From Jaltomata sinuosa (lineage: Eukaryota > Streptophyta > Magnoliopsida > Solanales > Solanaceae), in NCBI GenBank assembly GCA_003996215.1, contig QJPP01001947.1, positions 310,001-374,000 of the forward strand: a DNA stretch of 64,000 nucleotides, given 5' to 3'. A program made the translations under genes and the position numbers. This document shows, piece after piece, positions 10,866-23,025 of the stretch. Positions within the stretch are counted from its first letter, which is position 1, and each line of letters starts with the position of its first letter. The notes below the pieces were generated by a model. The model had not been told where the DNA came from. It saw only the letters and a list, made by a program, of their open reading frames with translations, and made no database searches.

Positions 10866-13800
10866 TGTAACGACAAAGGGCTCATTGTTACGAGTAAGCT
10901 TTTCATGCCAATTTTTAAGTCAGAAGATTTTCGGGTTTTGGAGTTGAAAATTCTGGGCTAGGCAAGTTTCGGCCAGTTTTGGAGCCAAGCATAGTCTATC
11001 TGGGTAAGGATTGGATAAAGTGTCTTGATTTGATCTAGTTTTCCATTTAGATAAGACATAAAGGAATCTGGGGGACTTTTTGGAATTGAATTTGGGTAAA
11101 TAGAACTCCTGGAATTGAGGTTGACGCGATAGGGTAATTCCGGAATCTCAGAAAATTAAGTGTGTTGTAAAATAAACCCTTTTGGGAGGATTTACGACTT
11201 TCTGTCCCATGTTAACTACCATAGAAATTGACACACTGCCACAGGAACCTCCACTTTAGTGGAGAAATTACTGCTATAGTGGAAGTCAACACCGATTAGC
11301 ACCGCTATAGCGGTAGGTTCCGCTAGGGCACTACCACTATAGCAGAGCGTGGACTGCTATAGTAGAGTGACAGGATCAAAAAACTCAAAAATGGGTATTA
11401 TATTTTTATTCTCTCCCATTCAACCCAAAAATAGACAAGGGTTGCTCCAAAAACCCTCCTAGGTTTCTCCAAGGCTTGGGAGTCATGGGGAGGGAAGATT
11501 CCGGCTAAAAGGATGTGAAACCATGGATTTCGGGCATGTCATCCATCAAGGAATGCCTTCACGGAGCCAGAAATTGCATTATACAGCTGTTTGGCATCTA
11601 GGTAGGCTAGGTTTTCTTTATTGAGTAGATTGACCAGCTTTTATTTCCTACTTATTGTATAATTAAAAAGGAGAATCAATGTTTAGGCCCTTGAGCACGA
11701 AGTTTAGAGGAGAATTGATGTGGTTGGATTAGTTAATCTAGAATTAATTGAGTTGTGATAATTTATTGCGACATTTTGGGTTGTTATGATTAATTGGTGT
11801 TGTGTGGTGATAAAATCTTAGGACTAGGGGGTTGGGAAGCTTCAGAGAACCAGGAACTTGGATAATTAAACAACATGTTAAAGGGGGGAGTCTCTGAAAT
11901 TTTGTTATATGAAACTAGAATATCGTAATTGGTTGAATTACCAACGTTATGGGAGGTCACTCCCCATAATGTATTTTGGTACTAGAAGGAGGGTCAGGAC
12001 TGATGTAGCTACTAGTATGTGTTAAGGGGTGAATTTGGGTTAGTCTTCGAATGGGAATTCAAGGTTAAGTTTATGTACCCGGAATAGGGGTAGGTGATGG
12101 TTTTGATTCTAATATGCATTATGTGTTCACGTACTATTTCCTAGTGGTGTATGAGTTGTATGTTTAGGAAATGCAATGTGAATGTCTAGTCATCCGGTAA
12201 TCAGTTTTGTGAAATGAACTTCTTTGTTTGCTTGTTTGATTTATAAGTATAATTGTTCATTGGTTGTTATTGATTGGACTTTGTGTGATATTTGGTTGGC
12301 TCTTGTACCACGCCTGGTACGAGAATACTAACGGTTGGCTTGGGTACCACACCTGGTATGGGTATAATAATGGTTAGCTCGAGTACCACGCCTGGTACAT
12401 GAAATACTAACGGTTGGCTCGGGTACCACGCCTGGTACATGTTATACATTAGTTGGCTCGGGTACCACCCCTAGTATTGGTTAATTATGCATTATTGACT
12501 ATGTTTGTCGATGGTTCCATAAGTGTACCAGGTTGATTGTTAAATTTGTGATTTTTTACATTGGTCCTTCAGAGGATGGGTTATTACACTTAAATATGGG
12601 GGTCCTGGGGTGGGGCGAGCATCGCATGTTAATAGTTAGGTGTTGGTCTAGGGATCCTTGATTTGTCAAGGTAAAGCCATGTTTATTATTGTTGTTAAAT
12701 AATTATTGAACTTGTTCTCTGTAGTTGATAAGTGAAAAGGTAGACTGAGAGTCTGGAGTTATTCTAATGGCTGTCATTATGTGTTGTACTACTTTACTCA
12801 GTGCGGGTGTACTTTTTGTTCTTCATATGTTGGGTTCCTGAGAGGGCCGAAATTTATTATTATTTTGCATATAGTTGGTACTTGAAAGGCCGAGTTATTG
12901 TTCTTAAGTGATTAGGTAGTTCTTCTGTGAACCAGGGTCGCGTGTTATTATCCTAAGATCTTTGTTGGGTCTGGGTTATGTAAAAAGGATATATGTTTGT
13001 TGTCACTGGGAATTGTCAATGTCAGTTAGACTTGTTGCGTATGTTTGATAAGCTAAGGGAGAGACTTGTGGTCTGGTTATAGCATTGGCAGTTGTCACAT
13101 ACCGAGTATGGCCCTGGGGGTCATTGGAACTGTTTTGTACTAGTAGGTGGCAGTACAATGGGTGCGGTATATGTTACTAAGTACTGGGGTTTACTCCGAG
13201 TTGTTAAGTCATAATGGTTGACTTGGGTAAGGAAATGGTAGTTTGGGTATGGACATAGATGTTCGTAATAGTCAAGGTGACTTGGGATGTCTAGGTGTCA
13301 AGGTGACTTGGAAGTCTAAGTTTTAGGAGATTTGGGAAGTATCAGATTAAGGTGACTTGGGAAGTCTAGTTGATAAGTATGACTCAAGGAAACACAGGTA
13401 TTGGGGGTAATGCTGGAGTGGTAGAGTTGGCAGCGAAAGAGTTAGGAAGGGTTGAGGTAGGGGGTATAAATAGACAGTCGATTGATATCGAGTCTAGTAA
13501 AAGTGGAAGTTGGAGGATGGGATCATTGGAAATATTTACATGCTTTCCCTTATTTTATGTATGATGGTATGAGTAGATTTGGGTCGACTGATGATGCCTA
13601 CCAGTACGTATGTTTGTACTGATTCTACTCTTGCTATACCTTTCTGGGTATAGTATGGTTGCAGGGTTGGTGATGTTGCATAGGTACAAGACAACGGCAA
13701 TCTTCAGCAGCTTCTATTCTTGTTCCGTGGTGGGAGCTGTGTCATCTTACTTTTCTTTCTGTTATTCCTGTAGTAACTCTTGTACTGATTTTAGACTAGG

Positions 13801-14022
13801 TCTTAAGGAGGGTTATTTAAAGTTGTAAAACTGTTTGTTGTATCCTTCATAAAAAGATGTTTTTTTAAACAAGGTTGTAAATGTTTTCACATATTAAAAG
13901 AGAGGATTATACTATTATTTTTTTTGTTTTACACAAGCACCAGTTGGTTCGGGTGGTAAGGGTTCATCTATCTAGGTTGCTAGAGTAGCCGCCCGCAAGA
14001 CCTGGTAGGATGGATTATGATA
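10866..14022 (+). repeat. 5' LTR of E2
   Basis: Starts TGTAACGACAAAGGG and ends TTATGATA (TGACA in relatives). It is 3157 bases long. It contains a cluster of GCTATAGC palindromes (11230-11370, including the 14-base perfect palindrome ACCGCTATAGCGGT at 11301), the 39-bp minisatellite (12297-12480), and short GTGACTTGGGAAGTC repeats (13270-13375). Open frames of 60-76 codons inside are repeat-derived and not genes. Confidence 0.88.
12297..12480 (+). repeat. 39-bp minisatellite with hairpin units, E2 5' LTR
   Basis: Five units, with GTACC at 12305, 12344, 12383, 12423 and 12462, so the period is 39-40 bases. The core GTACCACGCCTGGTAC is a 6-base inverted repeat (GTACCA/TGGTAC) around a 4-base loop. 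Between cores is a conserved CGGTTGGCTCGG-type spacer. Confidence 0.9.
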
Positions 14023-16322
14023 GATAGTATCAGATCCCAGGTTATCGGTCTCCCAGTACAAGAGCAAAATATTGAATAGAGTCCTGCAAATTAGTGTGTT
14101 GATGTCCATATCTAATCGTAGGGAAGCTATGAAGCATTCTAGGAAACATATCTCTTCTCAACGAAGTAAAGGATGTCATTGGACTCCGGTTGCGATAAGA
14201 CAAGCAAGGGAAACTGGAATAGAGAAGGTTCCAATTGGTATCTGACCTGGGAGGATATGTAAAGGATGGATGAATCGGCTAACGATCTTCCATGAAGTGA
14301 ATAAAAGGTAATGAAACTGATTTGATTGAGTGTTGAAGCTTGAGACTTAAGATTGTGCTTATGGGTATTGATGTTGTTTGAATGACTGTAAATGTGTGGT
14401 GCACAATTATTTAGTTGTGTTGTGGCTTGAAACTTGAAACCATGTGTATTGTATTACCTGTATGACTGTAGTTGTTTGGGGTGAAATTGCTTTCCTTGTG
14501 GTGAATATTTTGGTCCGGGAGGAGTCATAACTTGAAATTGTGTGCTTTGGTTTATAATGACTTTCTATGTGTACTTGAATGGATCAGTAAATTAGTATAA
14601 CAATTTGGAAATGGACTTTCCATTGGTAAACATGCTAAGGGAACAAGGGTTATGACTGTAGGGAAAGGTCGGTTTCAGGACAGTCGGGATTTGTTGAGAA
14701 CCATGGGGAAAAAGGGCTATTATTGCTGGATAGCAAAAATATCGATAAGGAATTTTTTTTTGTGATAAATCATGATCGTGACTTCAGTAAACTTATTTTG
14801 ACTTTAAAATTTATGATTTGCTATTGTGATAAATTGTGGTATGCCCCAATTTGAAATGGTTTGCATTACATTCGGGTATAGAATTATCATTGGTACAGAT
14901 GGTAAGGGAACAAAAAGAGTTTAATGACTGTTGGGAAGTACCAGTTCGGGACAGTCAGGATTGGTTGGAAATCATAGAAAGGAAAAAGTTGGACTAGTAG
15001 TGTACGATAGCGGGAATGTGTTATTGTGCGCAGTTCTGGTGTGTTTTGTGTTTGATTTTATGATAATGGGGTGCTAAATTCTAAACTATGCATAGTTGAG
15101 GTGGTCTTGAGGTTATGTTTTAACACCATAACACATTTTTAGTGTCAACATTGAGAACAAGGAAGGGGAATGAGGGAATGTTTTTTTGCAAAAAATGGTA
15201 AAATTTATGGGCTATTACCATTGGGACCGCCATAGCAGAATGGTATCGCTATGGCAATCCCGCTATAGCGAGAATTTTCTCGCTATGGAAGCACCGCTGT
15301 AGTAGAGTGACGACCGCTATAGCGAGAAGGGGCGGGACAAAATGCCTGTCCTATTTTCCCCTGTCTTGCTTTCATTCCCGGGACATTTTAGAGCGCTAAT
15401 TCAGTAGCAAGTTATTGCATGATCTATTTAGCACCCATGCGCAATAAAAGGAAAGGGGTAGCTATGGTAGCTCGGGGTAATTATGTTTGACCATTGGTGG
15501 GAATAGTCACCCATGCAGAATTTGGCAAAATGACCCGTAATTGACTGAGTAGTGTTGGACATTGCTCATAGGCTTATGTCATGAGGGTGATTATTGGCTG
15601 GTTTATTATTGAAGATCCTTAGTGGTAGGGTCAGTTGAGGGAGTGGGGTTACTAAATGGATTCTTTAACATTGTTATTCCTCTTATTGGTTATGATAATA
15701 TCGGTAGTACCGCTTATTGAGTTGTGGGGGTGTGCTCGCCATAGCATTGGTTAGGGTATAAGTGTCTGGGTAGAATTTCCCCCTAAGATGAGAGTTGAGA
15801 AAAACCTCAAGCTATGATGAGTTCTAATAAAATTTTTGTTGTTGCAGGATTTAGAGATACGTGGTTTCTTGGGGCACACTGTTGACAAGAGTAAGGTCAT
15901 ATTATGATATGTGAGGGGCATAGTAGCCCATAGGAAGCTTCCGAGACGGATTTCGTGTTAGAAGAACTCTGGGTATAGCGGGAATGGGGACGCCATAGTG
16001 GGATCTAGTCCCCTTAGCATGGAAAAACTATTTTGTTTGTTAGTTGAATCTGGTGTTTTGATGAGGCCCCGTATTTCTTAGGCATTCGAGAAGGGGTAAT
16101 CTAGTTAGCCTTGTGCAGCTCGAAGGAAGGAATTCCTTTCTAGAGTGGGAGTGAGTTGAATTTTTATTGAGATGGGTACACCATGGGATTGGGAAGTTTT
16201 GGTGGTTTGCGCAGGATTATATTTATGCTGTCATGGTAGAGCATTAAGGTTTAGGGGGCTCCTTCTTTATTTTCTGCCTTAGAGATCATTCGGGGATGAA
16301 CGATGGGTAAATTGGTATCTAT
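14023..16322 (+). other. E2 internal region, non-coding
   Basis: Begins with a degenerate Met-tRNA primer site (ATAGTATCAGATCC, 14024-14037) and ends with AGAGATCATTCGGGGATGAACGATGGG before the 3' LTR. That ending resembles the CATTCGAGGATGAATGATCCC block upstream of the polypurine tract in Tekay-type elements A, B and C. There is no open frame of 60 codons or more. It holds a partial duplication (about 14608-14720 and 14875-14985, both with AAGGGAACAA and GACAGTC) that E1 has only once. GCTATAGC palindromes cluster at 15230-15330 and 15970-16000. Confidence 0.8.
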
Positions 16323-19300
16323 TGTAGTGACCGTTCTCGTCATTACGGGTAAACTTTTCATGCCAATTTTTGAGTCAGAAGACTTTCAGGTTTGGAGGTT
16401 GAAAATTCTAGGCTAGGCTAGTTTTGGTCAGTTTTTGAGAGAGGCATGATCTAGGGAATTTTGGGTAAGGATTGGGTAAAGTATCTTGATTTGAGCTAGT
16501 TTTCCATTTATATAAGAGATAAAGGAGTCTGGGGGACTTTTCAGAATTGAATTCAGGTAAGTAGAACTCCCGGAATTCAGGTTGACGCGAAGGGGTTGTT
16601 TTGGAACGTCAAGAAATTTAGTGTGTTGTAAAATGGACCTTTTTGAGAGAATTTATGACTTTCTTTCCTATGTCAACCGCCATAGCAGTTGATACACCGC
16701 CATAGCAACATCCACTAGAGTGGAGAAATTACCGCTACAATGGAAGTCAACACTGGTCAGCACTGCTATAGCGGTAGGTTCTGCTATGGAGATACCACTA
16801 TAGCGGAGCGTGGACCTCTATAGCAGAGCGACAAGATCAAAAAATTCAGAAATGGGTTTTATATTTTCATTGTCTCCCATTCAACCCCAAATTAGACGAG
16901 GGTTTCTATGAAAACCCTCCTGGGTTGTTCCAAGGTTTGGGAGTCATGGGGAGCGGAGATTCTAGCTAAAATGATGTGAAACCATGGATTTTGGGCCTGT
17001 CATCCATCAAGGAATGCCTTCATGAAGACAAAAATTGCATTGTGCAGCTGCTTGGCGTCCAGGTAGGCTAGGTTTTCATTATTGAGTAGATTGACCCTCT
17101 TCTATTTCCTACTTGTTGTATAGTTGAAAAGGAGGTTCCATGTTTAGGCCCTCGGGCATGAAGTCTGGAGGAGAATTGTTATAGTTGGATTAGTTAATCT
17201 AGAAGTGATTGAGTTGTGATAATTTGTTGTGACATTTCGGGTTGTTATGATTAATTAGGTGTTGTGTTATGATAAAATCTGAGGACTAGGGTGTCAGGAA
17301 GGTTCAGGGAACCGTGAACTTGGATAATTAAACCACAGGTTAAAGGGGGATTCTCTGAAATATTGTTATAAGAAACTAGAATATCGTAATTGGTCTAATT
17401 ACCAAGGTTAGGGGAGGTCTCTCCCCATGTTGTATTTCGGTACTAGAAGGAGGGTCAGGACTGGATGTAGCTACTAGTATGTGTTAAGGGGTTAATTGGG
17501 GTTAGTCTTCAAACATGATTTCAAGGTTAAATTTATGTACCCGGAATGGGGGTAGGTGCTGGTTCGATGCTAATAAGCATTATGTGTTCACGTACTATTT
17601 TGTAATTTTGTATGAATTGTATATTTAGGAAAAGAAATGTGAATGTCTAGTCATCCGGTAATCGGTTTTATGAAATGAACTTCGTTATTTTCTTGTTTGT
17701 TTTACAAGTATGTTTGTTCATTGGTTGTGATTGATTGGACTTGGTATGACATTCAGTTGGCTTGGGTACCACGTCTGGTATAGGAATACTAATGGTTGGC
17801 TCGGGTACCACTCCTGGAACTGGTATACTAAAAGTTGGCTCATGTACAACACTTGGTACAGGAAATACAAGCAATTGACTCGGGTACCATACTTGGTACA
17901 TGTTCTACATTGGTTAGCTCGAGTACCACGCCTGGTACGGGTTAATTATGCATTATTGACTATGTTTGTCGATGGTTCCATGAGTGTACTGGGTTGATAG
18001 TTAAATCTGTCATTGATTACATTTGTCCTTGAGAGGACGAGTTATTACACATAAATATGGGGGTTCTAGGGTGGGCTATGAATCACATGTTAACACTTAG
18101 GTGTTGGTCTAGGGATCCTTGATTGGTCCGATAATGAAAAAGGGTAAATGTCATATTTATTGTTGTTCTTAAATGATTGTTAAACCTATTCTCTGTGGTT
18201 GATAACTAAAAAGGTAGACTGAGAGTCTGGAGTTGTTCTACTTGTTGTCATTATGTGTTGCATTGCTTTACTCAGTGTGGGTGTACAAATTGTTCTTCAT
18301 ATGTTAGGTTCTTGAGAGGACCGGGATTTATTATTATTTGATGTATAGTTGGTCCTTGAAGGGTCGGGTTAGTTTGCTTAACTGATAAGGTGGTTCTTCA
18401 GTGAACCAGGGTTGCATGTTATTGTCCTAGGGATACTTGTTTGGTCCAGGTTATGTAAAAAGGATATATGTTTGTTGTCACTAGGAATTTTCAATGTCGG
18501 TTAGACTTGTTGTATACGTATGATAAGATAAGGGAGAGACTTATGGTCGGGTTATAGCATTGGCGGTTGTCACTAGCCAAGTATGGACCTGGGGGTCATT
18601 GGAATAGTTTTGTACTAGTAGGTGGTGATACGACGGGTGCGTTCTACATTACGAAGTAGTGGGATTTACTCCAGGGTATCGAGTCAGTGATTGACTTGGG
18701 TAAGGAAATGGTAGTCCAGGTATGGACATAGATGTTGGCAATGGTCAAGGTGACTTGGAAAGTCTAAGGTTAAGGCGACTTGGGATGTATCAGTTTAAGG
18801 TGACATGGGAAGTCTAGTTGATAAGCGTGACCTTAGGAGACACATGTATTTCGGGTGATGCTAAAGTGGTGGAGTTAGCAGCAGAAGAGTTAGGAAGTGT
18901 TGAGGTAGGGGGTATAAGTAGATAGTCGGTTGAGATCGGGTCTGGTAAAGGTGGAAGTTAGAGGATGGGACCATTGGAAATATTTACATGCTTTCCCTTA
19001 TTTTCTATATGATGGTACGAGTGGATTCAGGCCGACCGATGATGCCTACCAATCTATGTGTTTTTATTGATTCTACTCTTGCTATACCTTTTTGGGTATA
19101 GTCTGGTTGCATCAGGGTTGGTAATGTTGCATAGGTATATGACGACGACAATCTTCAGCAGCTTCTACTCTTGTTCCGTGGTGAGAGCTGTGTCATGTTA
19201 CTTTTCTTTGTATTATTCCTATAGTAGCTCTTGTACATGTTTTAGACTAGGTCATAGGGAGGGTTATTTAATGTTATAAAACTCTTTGTTGTATCCTTCA

Positions 19301-19473
19301 TAAAAAGATGTTTTCTAAAACAAGGTTGTAAATGTTTTCACATATTAAAAGAGAGGATTATACTGTTATTTTTTCAGTTTTCTGCAAGCACCAATTGGTT
19401 TGAGTGGTAATGGTTCGTCTATCTAGGTGGTTAGAGTAGGCGCCTGTATGACCCAATAGGTTGGGTCGTGATA
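16323..19473 (+). repeat. 3' LTR of E2
   Basis: Starts TGTAGTGACC and ends GGGTCGTGATA. It is 3151 bases long and collinear with 10866-14022, including the palindrome cluster (16680-16830), the minisatellite (17757-17940) and the GACTTGG repeats (18745-18815). The two E2 LTRs differ at many positions but keep the same architecture. Confidence 0.88.
17757..17940 (+). repeat. 39-bp minisatellite, E2 3' LTR
   Basis: Five units, with GTAC at 17766, 17806, 17844, 17884 and 17923. Same core and spacer as in the 5' LTR, with more substitutions in the third unit. The unit number is the same as in the other LTRs. Confidence 0.88.
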
Positions 19474-20936
19474 GGTGTGCAAGCCGCTATAGCGAGATGG
19501 GCAGGGCAGGATCCCTGTCCTATTTTCCCTAATTTTGTTTTTTTCATTGCTGGGTTGTTTAAAATTGCTAGTGGAGCTGCGAGCTATTGCATGAATAATA
19601 AAAATTAGCATCCATGTGTGATAAAAGGAAAGGGTAGATATGGTAGCCAGGGGCATAAAAGTCATTGGCTTGATGTGAGTGATGTTGCCTGTTTGAGGTA
19701 ACCTATACATATTTGAACATTTGACCTTATTTAACTCGATGATTTTTACCCTTGATTGAGTAACAGCTTATGTTGTAGTGATAATGGGTAGTTATTGAGA
19801 AAATGTGAGATTATGGTGGGACTAAGTTCTGGGGTATTGGTAAATTTATGATTGTCTATTGGTGGAAATAGTCACTTATGCAATAATTGGAAAAATGACC
19901 CGTAATTGGTTAAGTAGAGTTGGACATTGCTCATAGGCTTATTTTTAAGAATGATCATTAGCTGATAGTAGCTCTTGAAAAGGGTGTAGCAGAATTATGG
20001 GGAATTCAAAATAAGTTGGCTTGTTCATGGTCGATGATCCTTAGTAGTAGGGTCGGTTATGGGAGTGAGGTTAGTAAATGGTTTCTTGATTAGTCATATA
20101 CCTCTTGTTAACGATGATAGTACTTGATTTTAGTGCTCATTGAGTGGTGGTGGTGGTGGGGGAGGGGTGCACTCGTTATAGCATTGGTTAGGGTGTAAGT
20201 GCCCAGGTACAATTATCTCTAGGATGAGAGTTGACAAAAATCTTAGGCGAGGATAGGTTCCGATGGAAATTCAATATTGTGTTGTTTAGAGATACTTGGT
20301 GTCTCGCGGTGTAAAATTTGATGGGAGTAAGGTGATATCATGATATGCGAAGGACATAGTATCCTATAGGAAACTTCCAGAATGGAGTTCTGGTTAGTAA
20401 AACTCCAGGTATAGCAGTTAACGTAAAGTGACTTGTACAGAATGTGAAAATCTGGGTTTTGCGTTGCAAAATTGGCCAAAACTAAGACTATTCGGAGCTA
20501 CTACCTTACCTATTCCTTTATAGTGGGAGGCAGGGTGCTACCACAGTGCCACTATAGCGGGAATTTTCTGTTATAGCGGGAAAGGGGTCGCCATAGTGGG
20601 ATTTAGTCCTCGTGGCATATAAAATTGTTTTTGTTTGTTACGTTGAATTTCTTTTTCTTCGGTATTTTTATGAGGCCCCAAATTCCTTGGGCACTTGGGG
20701 AGGAGTACTCTTATTGGCCTGGTGCAACTCGAAGAAAGGTATTCCTTGATAGAGCAGGATTAGATTAATTTTCGATTGAGGTTGGGTACACTGAGGGATT
20801 TGAAAGTTTTAGTGGTTTGCGTAAGGCCATATTTACGCTGTCATGGTAGGGCGTTAAGGTTCAAGGGGATGACTCAGTCTTTTCCTTCTGCCTTAGAGAT
20901 CGTTCGAGGATGAACAATGGGTAAAATGGTATCTAT
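19474..20936 (+). other. E1 internal region, right part
   Basis: Resumes E1 after E2. The GCTATAGCGAG and CCTGTCCTATTTTCCC sequences match E2's interior from about 15310 onward. It is non-coding. It has a (GGT)n run at about 20144-20160 and ends with CGTTCGAGGATGAACAATGGG before the 3' LTR. Palindromes of the GCTATAGC type lie at 19486-19500 and 20515-20600. Confidence 0.78.
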
Positions 20937-22411
20937 TATAATAACCTACTCAGTCGTTATTAAAAGGAACCTTGTCATGGGTAAGATGTTCGTTCAAAGA
21001 AACAGGTTAGAAAAACTTCCGAGTTGAGGAGTTGGAGATTTTGGGCTAGGTTAGTCTCAGAAATTTTTTGAGTGAGTTAAGGTCTAGGGCAATCCAGGAA
21101 AGGATTGGGTAAAATTTCTAAGTTTGAGCTAGATTTCTTACTATCTAAGACGTTAGGGAGTCGGTAGGACTTTTCAGAAGTGAATTCGGGTGAGTAGAAA
21201 TCCCTAAATCGAACATGATATGAAGGGGTTAGTCTGGAATGTCAAGTGTTGAAAGTGTGTTGCAAAATGGGCAAAGCTAGGAGGATTCTCGAGGTTCTAT
21301 CTCGTGACAGCCACTATAGTGGGTGACATGCCACTACAACGACGACCGTTATAGTGGAGAAATTCTCACTATAGCGGAAGTCAAGGTGGTCAACCCCGCT
21401 ATAGCGGCATGCTACCGCTATGGTAATATCGCTATAGCGAGATTGGGTTGCTATAGTAGAACGATAGGAAAAATAACCCAAAAATAGGTTTTATAATTTC
21501 ATTCTCTCCTTTTCATTTTCAAACAAAATGAGGGTTGCTCCAAAGACCCTCTTAGGTTCCTCCAAAGCTTGGGAGTAATGGATAGGATGGATTCCCGCTA
21601 TAATTTGTTAAAACCCATGGATTACAGGTCTACTTTCCATCAAAACTCGCCTTATGAAGCTAGAAGTTTGTGTTCAGACTTCTGCAAGAGATTGTTGTCG
21701 TCTAGGTAAGCTAGGTTTAACTGAGTAGACTTAGACCTGTAATTCATTTCATATTATTATTGTAGAATGACAGGAGAATTCATGACTAGGCCTTTGGGCA
21801 TAAAGTTTGGAGGATTAATTTATAGTTTGTTTGGTTGACTGAGGTGGAGTAATTGTGTCATGAATAAGGTGTTTCCAATTCGTGTCTTATTGTTGATATT
21901 AGGATTCTACATCCTGGGGAGACTAGATTCTCGAGTGGGTTTGAGGAATCAATAATGTTTATGTGTGAATGGATTGCTAGGTTGTAGCGGGTTCTCAGGA
22001 GTGATCTAAGTAAAGGAATTGGGGTGAACAAGGAAGTTGCAGAATTATTAATACCAGGGATGAATTCCCTACAAGTGTGTACTCTTCTAAAGAGGCTTAG
22101 GATTAGCAGCAAATGAGTGCATGTGGTTAGTTTAATAATTCTGGGGTTGGTCATCGGACAGGTTATCAATGTTAGAATAATGAACTATGTCTATTGTGGT
22201 AGGTGATGGTTATTGTTTTCCAAATGCAATTTGTTGCATGTAATTGTCACTTAGTATTGTATGTGCATTTCATGGTTTAGGGAATAGAAATATGAATGTC
22301 CAAATATTCGGGTGTCAATCATGTGAAATGAACTTGGTTTTGTTGCTTGTTGGTTTGCAAGTGTGATTTTGTTCATTAATTATTAATTGTTTGATTGTGT
22401 GTGACATTCAA

Positions 22412-22595
22412 TTGGCTCGGGTACCACTCTTTGTATGGGATACATATTGGTTGGCTCAGGTACCACGACTGGTATGAGATACTTATCGGTTTACTTGGGT
22501 ACCACACCTGGTATAGGTTCTACAATGGTTGGCTCGGGTACCATTCCTGGTACAATTTCTATTATGGTTGGCTTGGGTACCACGCCTAGTACGAG
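22412..22595 (+). repeat. 39-bp minisatellite, E1 3' LTR
   Basis: Five units with GTACC at 22421, 22460, 22499, 22538 and 22577, exactly 39 bases apart. Because 39 is divisible by three, the array is open in two plus-strand frames and gives spurious repetitive 64-66-codon frames rich in WLGYH or VGSGTT. Confidence 0.9.
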
Positions 22596-22639
22596 ATTGA
22601 TTTCTATATGTATGTTGGGTCCTAGAGTGAATTGACCAT

Positions 22640-22840
22640 ATATGTTATTGGTGTTTATTACATATTGGTTCTTTGGGTAAATTGGGCTTATTGTTATTGA
22701 TGTTCTTTACATGTTGGTTCCTTGAGTGAATCGGGCAAATTTATTATTGGTGTTCATTACATGTTGGTTCCTTGAGCGAACTTGGTTTATCTGTTAGTGT
22801 TGTTTATTACATGTTGGTTTCCTGAGAGGGTTGGGGTTTA
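22640..22840 (+). repeat. 50-bp tandem repeat array, E1 3' LTR
   Basis: TACATGTTGGTTCC-type cores begin at 22659, 22708, 22758 and 22808, a period of 49-50 bases, each followed by a TTGAGTGAATCGGG-like spacer. E2's LTRs carry only scattered single versions (for example near 12570 and 12825). Confidence 0.8.
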
Positions 22841-23025
22841 GCATTAATTGACATACATATTGGTTCTTTAGGGGCCGGGTTGGTGTGCTTAACTGATAAG
22901 GTGGTTTCATCTGTAAACTGGGGTTGCATGTTTAATGGCATAGATGATGTCCTAGGGATCCTTGGGAGGTACGGGTAGCTTGCAAGTTGTAACACACTTA
23001 TATGTGGTATGGTTACTTGCATAGT

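Larger units (their letters stand above)
10866..19473 (+). mobile_element. Element E2: complete non-coding LTR element nested in E1
   Basis: A full copy of the same family: LTR 10866-14022, internal 14023-16322, LTR 16323-19473. It sits inside E1's internal region. The five bases before it are GGTAT and the five after are GGTGT, a target duplication with one mismatch. Joining E1's two internal pieces across it gives the same order seen in E2's own interior near 15240-15260, which contains the uninterrupted GGTATCGCTATGG site. No coding frame of note lies inside. Confidence 0.85.

Noticed and set aside
17668..17997. Repetitive open frames on both strands (WLGYH.WY and VPEPTISIP-type) as a repeat protein gene.
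   Set aside because: They are translations of the 39-bp minisatellite, open only because 39 is divisible by three. They lack a start context and do not extend beyond the array.
22395..22635. Possible CRISPR-like array from regularly spaced palindromic repeats.
   Set aside because: Spacers are themselves repeats of each other, the array sits in a plant LTR, and no related genes exist. It is a minisatellite.
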